Source of the DNA: Pararhodobacter marinus
Lineage (GTDB): Bacteria > Pseudomonadota > Alphaproteobacteria > Rhodobacterales > Rhodobacteraceae
Assembly: GCF_003122215.1 (NCBI RefSeq)
Contig: NZ_QEYD01000004.1
Coordinates: 248,001-312,000 of the forward strand
Direction: 5' to 3'
Length of the DNA: 64,000 nt
Shown: positions 60,079-64,000 of the stretch, one piece after another
Layout: every line of letters starts with the position of its first letter
Numbering within the stretch: position 1 is the first letter of the stretch
Notes under the pieces: generated by a model
What the model was told of the DNA's origin: nothing
What the model saw: only the letters and a program-made list of their open reading frames with translations
The model's database searches: none
Program-made: the position numbers and the translations under genes

Positions 60079-60093
60079 TTTCTCACTAAGAAA
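60079..60093. promoter_or_regulatory. TTTCT-N5-AGAAA palindrome upstream of the Amt-family gene
   Basis: TTTCTCACTAAGAAA has the same half-sites and 5-nt spacer as the site at 27912-27926 before mgsA. The centre differs, so this is not mere duplication of sequence. It may bind the XRE-cupin regulator and link the transporter to methylamine use. Confidence 0.5.
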
Positions 60094-60163
60094 ACTTTTC
60101 AACCTTTGCGCAAATAACGTTGATATTAAAAGGAAAAATAGCACTGCAAAAATGTCTTTGAAA

Positions 60164-60228
60164 GGAACCAATTCTCGGACATGATCCTGTTGGGCCAAGG
60201 CGCACCTGAACAGGTCTGAATTGGTTCC
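60164..60228 (+). promoter_or_regulatory. Nested inverted repeats in the leader of the Amt-family gene
   Basis: Outer arms GGAACCAATTC (60164-60174) and GAATTGGTTCC (60218-60228) are perfect complements over 11 nt. Inside, CCTGTT (60186-60191) and AACAGG (60209-60214) also pair. An alternative small hairpin ACCTG-AA-CAGGT uses the same inner 3' bases. It lies about 110-170 nt before the start codon. It could be a structured RNA leader, or a pair of protein sites (TTGGT half-sites). Confidence 0.45.
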
Positions 60229-60334
60229 CGTGCCGATCGGCGGCAGGCGCCATCCGACGTTTGTCCTTCTGCAGCCCCACAAGCCGCAATGAAAAGCCGG
60301 CGGAACGACGCAGGGACACAAGAGGGAGGAGCTT

Positions 60335-61708
60335 ATGTCCGTCGATACAACCGCGTTCTACGCGGAACAGGTGACATTGAATTCACTGGTACAGAACATC
60401 CTGTACGCATCCGGCACCGTGGGGGCGCTGCTGGTGGTGGTCGGGCTTTTGCTGATCGACGCAGGCACGGCACGCCGCCGCAGCCTGTTCAACTCGACCA
60501 TCGAGAAGGTGCTGGGCTTCTTTCTGGGCTTCGCGACCTATTACGCGATCGGCTTCGGCTTCTGGGCCGCGCAATACTACATCATGGTCGATGGCACGCT
60601 GATGGATTCCATCCGCGACTGGTGGCTGGGCGGCACCCTGACAAACGCCATGGCGCAGCATGTCGATCCGGCGGTCTTTCCCGGTCTGAACACGTTCCAG
60701 ATCTTCATCTTCTTCCTGGCGGTGTTTGCCGGGATCATCAACATCCTGCTGCATTTCTCGGTCTCCGAGCGGATGAAGCCCTCGGCCTATTACGTCACCT
60801 GCATCGTGGCGACGCTGGGCTCGTCGGTGCTGAGCTGGGTGACCTGGGGCTCGGTCGGGCCGCTCACAAATCTGGGCTTTCATGACTTCTTCGGCGTGGG
60901 CTTCGTCTACATGTTCCCCGCCGGCATCGCGCTGGTCCTGAACGCGCAGATGGGCAAGCGGCCGGGCATGATGGCGCCGCATCCCGAGGTGCGCGCCTAT
61001 CTGGCGCCCAGCATCGGGCTTTGCGCGCCGGGGCTGCTGATCATCTTCGCCGGGCTGCCGATGGTGATCATGTCCTGCCTGTTCTTCTTCGACCCCGAGG
61101 CCCATGCCGTCAGCGTGACCATGGCCGATACCAGCGTCGGCATCGCGCTGAACAATTACGCGCTGGTCTGGGCAGGCGGGGCCATCACCGGCATCCTGCT
61201 GGCTTACCGGACGGGCAACTATGCCTATACGCTGCTGGGGCCGCTTGCGGGCTACGTGGCCGGGGCGTCGGGCTTCGATGTCTGGCTGCCGTGGCAGGCC
61301 TTCATCGTCGGGCTTGCCGGACCGCTGGCCGCCTATGCCGTCTACGAGTTCACGCTCAAGCGCGGCATCGACGAGCACAAGCTGTTCCCGCTGTTTCTGG
61401 GCAGCGGCACGCTGGGGATGCTGCTGGTCGGGATCTTCAAGGCGGGAACGCCGCGTGGCGGCTATCTGGGCATCGAAGAGGGCGCCTATGCGTTCCAGCA
61501 TGGCGAGATTTCGCTTCTGATGCAGGTCGCGGGGATCGTCGTCTGCATCGGCGCGGGTGTCGTGACAGGGCTGATCCTGTCGGTGCTGCTGCGCGCGACG
61601 ACGGGCCTGAAAGTGTCCGAGGCCGACCAGATCCAGGGGCTCGATGTGGTGCGCTGGGGGCTTGAGCCCGATGTCGTGACCCATGCCGACACACCCTCGC
61701 GCGCGTGA
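60335..61708 (+). CDS. Divergent Amt-superfamily transporter lacking the twin-His motif
   Basis: The 457-aa membrane protein has about 11-12 hydrophobic segments and the Amt C-terminus GLKVSEADQIQGLDV. At the position of the first pore His of AmtB, D184-F-F-G-V-G-F-V-Y192 has Tyr. The second, FPLFLGSGTLG, has Phe354 where FGVHGVCG has His. The Asp (D184) that precedes the first site is kept. It is therefore a divergent Amt member whose substrate may not be ammonium; methylammonium or a neutral amide is possible. AGGGAGGAG precedes the ATG. It is followed by a GntR gene. Confidence 0.78.
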   Translation: MSVDTTAFYAEQVTLNSLVQNILYASGTVGALLVVVGLLLIDAGTARRRSLFNSTIEKVLGFFLGFATYYAIGFGFWAAQYYIMVDGTLMDSIRDWWLGGTLTNAMAQHVDPAVFPGLNTFQIFIFFLAVFAGIINILLHFSVSERMKPSAYYVTCIVATLGSSVLSWVTWGSVGPLTNLGFHDFFGVGFVYMFPAGIALVLNAQMGKRPGMMAPHPEVRAYLAPSIGLCAPGLLIIFAGLPMVIMSCLFFFDPEAHAVSVTMADTSVGIALNNYALVWAGGAITGILLAYRTGNYAYTLLGPLAGYVAGASGFDVWLPWQAFIVGLAGPLAAYAVYEFTLKRGIDEHKLFPLFLGSGTLGMLLVGIFKAGTPRGGYLGIEEGAYAFQHGEISLLMQVAGIVVCIGAGVVTGLILSVLLRATTGLKVSEADQIQGLDVVRWGLEPDVVTHADTPSRA

Positions 61709-61726
61709 TCGCCCGCGTTGTACCAA

Positions 61727-61757
61727 GGGCCCCGGTTCGCGCCGGGGCCTTCACGTT
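61727..61757 (+). terminator. Terminator-like hairpin after the Amt-family gene
   Basis: GGCCCCGG and CCGGGGCC flank TTCGCG and are followed by TTCACGTTTC, a poor T-tract. It lies about 20 bp after the stop and probably reduces read-through into the GntR gene. Confidence 0.55.
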
Positions 61758-61841
61758 TCACCGGGTCGTGCTTGTGGCCTGTGCGGCCCCTGCTCTATGC
61801 TTGGGGTTGCTCTGGTCCCTATCGTTTCGAAGTAGATCCCC

Positions 61842-62561
61842 ATGAACTCTTTGCCCACAGCGGAACTGGCCATCGGACAAACCGTCGGCGAAACCGTCCG
61901 CATCGTGATCGACACGCTTTATGCGCGGATCCGCTCGGGCGAGTATCCCCCCGATTCCCGCCTGCCCAGCGAACGCGCGCTGGCGGCCGAGCTGGGCGTG
62001 TCGCGCAACACCGTGCGCGAGGCGCTCGACGTGCTGGAAACGCGCAAGCTGATCCGGCGGCGGCAGGGCAGCGGCAGTTTCGTGATCTACCAGTCCGAAC
62101 GCCCCGAGGCCCCCTCGCCCGATTCCATCGGTGAGCGCACCAGCCCGCTCGATCATCTGATCGTCCGCTCGATCATCGAGCCCGAGATGACGCGGCTGGC
62201 GGTGATGAACATGACCCCGCGCGAGCTGGATGCGCTGGCGCAGACGGTCGCGCGGATCGAAGCGGTGCGCACCGATCTGAACGAGTTCATCCGCTGCGAA
62301 GAGGATTTCTATCGCCGCATCGCGCAGGCCACCCGCAACCCGTTGCTGGAATCCTGCTATGAGCTGACGATCGAGGTCTGCCGCCAGTCGTTCCGCACGG
62401 CGCTGATGCGCAAGCACCTGACGCCCGACCGGATCCAGGAATACCAGACGCGGTTCAACTCGCTGTTCAACGCCATCGCCACGCGCGATGTCGAAGCCGC
62501 GGTCGAGATCACCAAGCTGCATCTGGTCGAAGAACAGCGGCTGTTCCTGCACGACGGCTGA
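61842..62561 (+). CDS. GntR-family regulator, FadR/FCD subfamily
   Basis: The 239-aa protein has an N-terminal winged helix (about 20-85; LPSERALAAELGVSRNTVREAL is the recognition part) and a C-terminal all-helical FCD effector domain (about 108-230) with EDFYRRIAQATRNPLL and a His in TKLHLVEEQ that may join the metal site. It sits between the Amt-family gene and a convergent binding-protein gene (9 bp). A perfect palindrome TTGGTCCGGACCAA at 63987-64000 resembles FadR-type sites (TGGT-N4-ACCA) and is a candidate target. Confidence 0.88.
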   Translation: MNSLPTAELAIGQTVGETVRIVIDTLYARIRSGEYPPDSRLPSERALAAELGVSRNTVREALDVLETRKLIRRRQGSGSFVIYQSERPEAPSPDSIGERTSPLDHLIVRSIIEPEMTRLAVMNMTPRELDALAQTVARIEAVRTDLNEFIRCEEDFYRRIAQATRNPLLESCYELTIEVCRQSFRTALMRKHLTPDRIQEYQTRFNSLFNAIATRDVEAAVEITKLHLVEEQRLFLHDG

Positions 62562-62570
62562 GCGCCGGGT

Positions 62571-63806
62571 TCAGCTTTCGACGATGCGCGAGGTCAGGCC
62601 GGTCTTCTGGTCGCCCGTTTCCAGGCGTTGCTGCCACAGCTGGCCGACGGCGCTGAGATGACGCTGCAAGAGCGCCTCGTGTTTCTCCAGCCAGTCGGGG
62701 ATCGAGCCGAATTCGACGATCCGCGCGCGGCCTTCCTGAAGCGTGACCACCGGCCAGTCGCCAATGAGCGCGTTGTCGATGCCGAAGATGCTTTCGCCCC
62801 ACCAGCGGGCGGCCCCGAAAGCATGGGTGGTGGTGTCCATGTGCTTCATAGTGTTCAGCACCGAGACCGGGTTGACCGATCCCACCTTTTCCACCGCCGA
62901 GTGCCACAGATCAAGGATCGCGACATATTCCCAGCTGACCGCGCTCCAGCTGTCCGGGTAGCGGGCGTTGTACTCCTTGAAGAAGGTGCTGGGGCGGTTG
63001 AAGAAGAAGGCCTTCTTGGCCAGCTTCGGATCGTCGAAATCGGGAAACTGGAAGATCGCGCCGTCCATGAAATCCAGCGAGGTGCGCGCAACCAGTCGCT
63101 GGTAGTTGTCCATCGTGCAGGACAGGATTTCACCTTTGTAGCCCATTTTATGGGCATACTCGGTCATCGAGTGGACCATTGGTGTGTAACTGGTACACCA
63201 GCACAGCAGATCCGGTTCGGAATCGAGCATCGGCTGCACGATCCCGGCGACGTCGCTATCCGCCGGATCGTAGAGGATATCCTTGACCACATCGATTCGC
63301 GCGGCCTCGAACGCGGCGCGGTAGGTCGCGACCGACGGCAGCCCCAGCGCGTCCTTCTGACTGCAAAGCGCCACCTTCCGCAAACCGGGACGCGCACGCG
63401 ACAGCCAGTCGACGGCGGTGACGTTGTAGAGCGGATGCACCTCGGCCGGGGCGATCAGGTAGCGGGTATCGGGGGACAGGTCCGAAGGCAGCAAGGTCGA
63501 AGCCAGAACCTTGTTTTCATTCAGGAATTGACGCAATGGCGTGAAGGTGTCGCCGCCCAGCATCATCAGCAGCTGCACCTGTTCGTGGCGCACCAGGTGG
63601 CGCGCGCCCTCTGTCGCCTGCTCGGGGTCGTAGCCGCAATCGAAGGGAATGATCGAGACCGGGTAGCGCCGCCCGCCGATCAGCATGCCGCCGGCGCGGT
63701 TGAGCCAGTCTTCCCATAACCGGCACCCGTGCAGCCCCGGCAGGCCCCAGGAACTGACCGGGCCGGTCAGCGGCGCCAGAAAGCCGATCTTGACCGGATC
63801 GTTCAT
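62571..63806 (-). CDS. Amide/urea-type ABC binding-protein family member without clear signal peptide
   Basis: The product is about 411 aa and belongs to the periplasmic-binding fold family of branched-chain amino acid, urea (UrtA), formamide (FmdD) and amide-sensor (AmiC) proteins: KIGFLAPLTGPVSSWG at the N-terminus, GYDPEQATEGARHLV and LNENKVLASTLLPSD. With the ATG at 63806 the conserved fold starts within a few residues and there is no signal peptide. Upstream starts (63845, 63872) add a short stretch without a proper signal. It may be a cytoplasmic sensor like AmiC, or the start may be misjudged. Confidence 0.7.
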   Translation of the reverse strand: MNDPVKIGFLAPLTGPVSSWGLPGLHGCRLWEDWLNRAGGMLIGGRRYPVSIIPFDCGYDPEQATEGARHLVRHEQVQLLMMLGGDTFTPLRQFLNENKVLASTLLPSDLSPDTRYLIAPAEVHPLYNVTAVDWLSRARPGLRKVALCSQKDALGLPSVATYRAAFEAARIDVVKDILYDPADSDVAGIVQPMLDSEPDLLCWCTSYTPMVHSMTEYAHKMGYKGEILSCTMDNYQRLVARTSLDFMDGAIFQFPDFDDPKLAKKAFFFNRPSTFFKEYNARYPDSWSAVSWEYVAILDLWHSAVEKVGSVNPVSVLNTMKHMDTTTHAFGAARWWGESIFGIDNALIGDWPVVTLQEGRARIVEFGSIPDWLEKHEALLQRHLSAVGQLWQQRLETGDQKTGLTSRIVES

Positions 63807-64000
63807 GCCGACTCGGCTTTGGGGAAACAGCGAAGTCACCGCCATGCGGTGCGCGAAACTGGAGTTGATCATGCCAATTCGTAGCACCGGACCCTTTGAT
63901 GTCAAAAGGGAAATGATGTTCCCAGGAATAAAAACATATGCCTGTCGTGAATTAATGTTGACATTTTGGTCTGCCGTTGGCGTACTTTGGTCCGGACCAA
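63807..64000. promoter_or_regulatory. Promoter region at the right edge with operator-like palindromes
   Basis: TTGGTCCGGACCAA (63987-64000) is a perfect 14-bp palindrome; its half TTTGGTC also occurs at 63965-63971, 21 bp before the second copy. A -35-like TTGACA lies at 63958-63963 on the plus strand. GGGAA-ATGATG-TTCCC at 63908-63923 is another inverted repeat. The region serves the minus-strand binding-protein gene and probably a gene beyond the window. A GntR site is the best guess for the first palindrome. Confidence 0.5.

Larger units (their letters stand above)
59929..60334. other. Intergenic region upstream of the Amt-family gene, about 400 bp
   Basis: The region holds a terminator (59954-59986), then an AT-rich promoter-like part (60070-60165) with the TTTCT-N5-AGAAA palindrome, then a strongly self-complementary part (60164-60228) in the presumed mRNA leader. 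No open frame looks like a gene. The long antisense frame through this region is a shadow of the StyA-like gene. Confidence 0.6.

Noticed and set aside
58102-60321. Minus-strand open frame of about 740 codons
   Set aside because: Antisense to the StyA-like and flavin reductase genes and runs through a terminator and promoter region.
1-64000. CRISPR arrays, tRNA or rRNA genes, insertion sequences, phage genes
   Set aside because: No regular spaced repeats, cloverleaf-like sequences, transposase motifs or phage structural genes were noticed on reading both strands; a dedicated scan was not possible.

Overview
The window is high-GC DNA with tightly packed, often translationally coupled genes. 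It looks like chromosome of an alphaproteobacterium of the Rhodobacteraceae (Roseobacter/Paracoccus-type). This is inferred from gene content: Kdo genes beside a surface-polysaccharide locus, an N-methylglutamate methylamine pathway, and an isatin-hydrolase-like enzyme. No rRNA, tRNA, CRISPR array or insertion sequence was recognised.

Region 1 (1-21.1 kb) is a surface-glycan locus. It holds two GSCFA-domain proteins, an SGNH-like protein, two small paralogous DxD glycosyltransferases, a sulfotransferase fused to a very long coiled coil, a second sulfotransferase-like protein, a methyltransferase and an NAD-dependent epimerase. A four-gene minus-strand operon encodes large glycosyltransferase-like proteins. 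kpsF/kdsD, kdsA and kdsB supply CMP-Kdo. Together they suggest an acylated and/or sulfated capsule or exopolysaccharide. Region 2 (21.4-26.9 kb) has a small lipoprotein, an AraC regulator and an Fbp-type ABC importer whose ATPase gene is convergent with its permease and binding-protein genes.

Region 3 (27.1-37.6 kb) is a complete N-methylglutamate pathway for methylamine: an XRE-cupin regulator, mgsABC, a type III glutamine synthetase-like gene (gmaS), and four sarcosine-oxidase-like subunits (mgdABCD). Palindromes precede mgsA. One of them recurs with identical half-sites and spacing upstream of the Amt-family gene at 60.3 kb.

Region 4 (37.6-59.9 kb) looks like a catabolic island for an indole, isatin or aromatic-amine type substrate. 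A minus-strand set encodes a stand-alone Rieske ferredoxin-like protein, an oxygenase catalytic subunit that has lost its own Rieske motif, a glutamine-synthetase-like ligase and an unknown 208-aa protein. A divergent IclR gene adjoins it. Next is a six-gene minus-strand operon (isatin-hydrolase-like, FAD oxidoreductase, MarR, secreted VOC protein, iorA, iorB). Divergent from that are a second FAD oxidoreductase and a dipeptide-type ABC importer. An AraC regulator follows, then an SDR, a StyA/indole-monooxygenase-like flavoprotein and its flavin reductase.

Region 5 (59.9-64 kb) has an Amt-superfamily transporter that lacks both histidines of the classic twin-His pore, a FadR-type GntR regulator, and an amide/urea-type binding protein without an obvious signal peptide. 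A perfect 14-bp palindrome lies at the right edge. The most interesting candidates are the split Rieske oxygenase plus GS-like ligase module and the divergent Amt protein with its shared operator-like sites.
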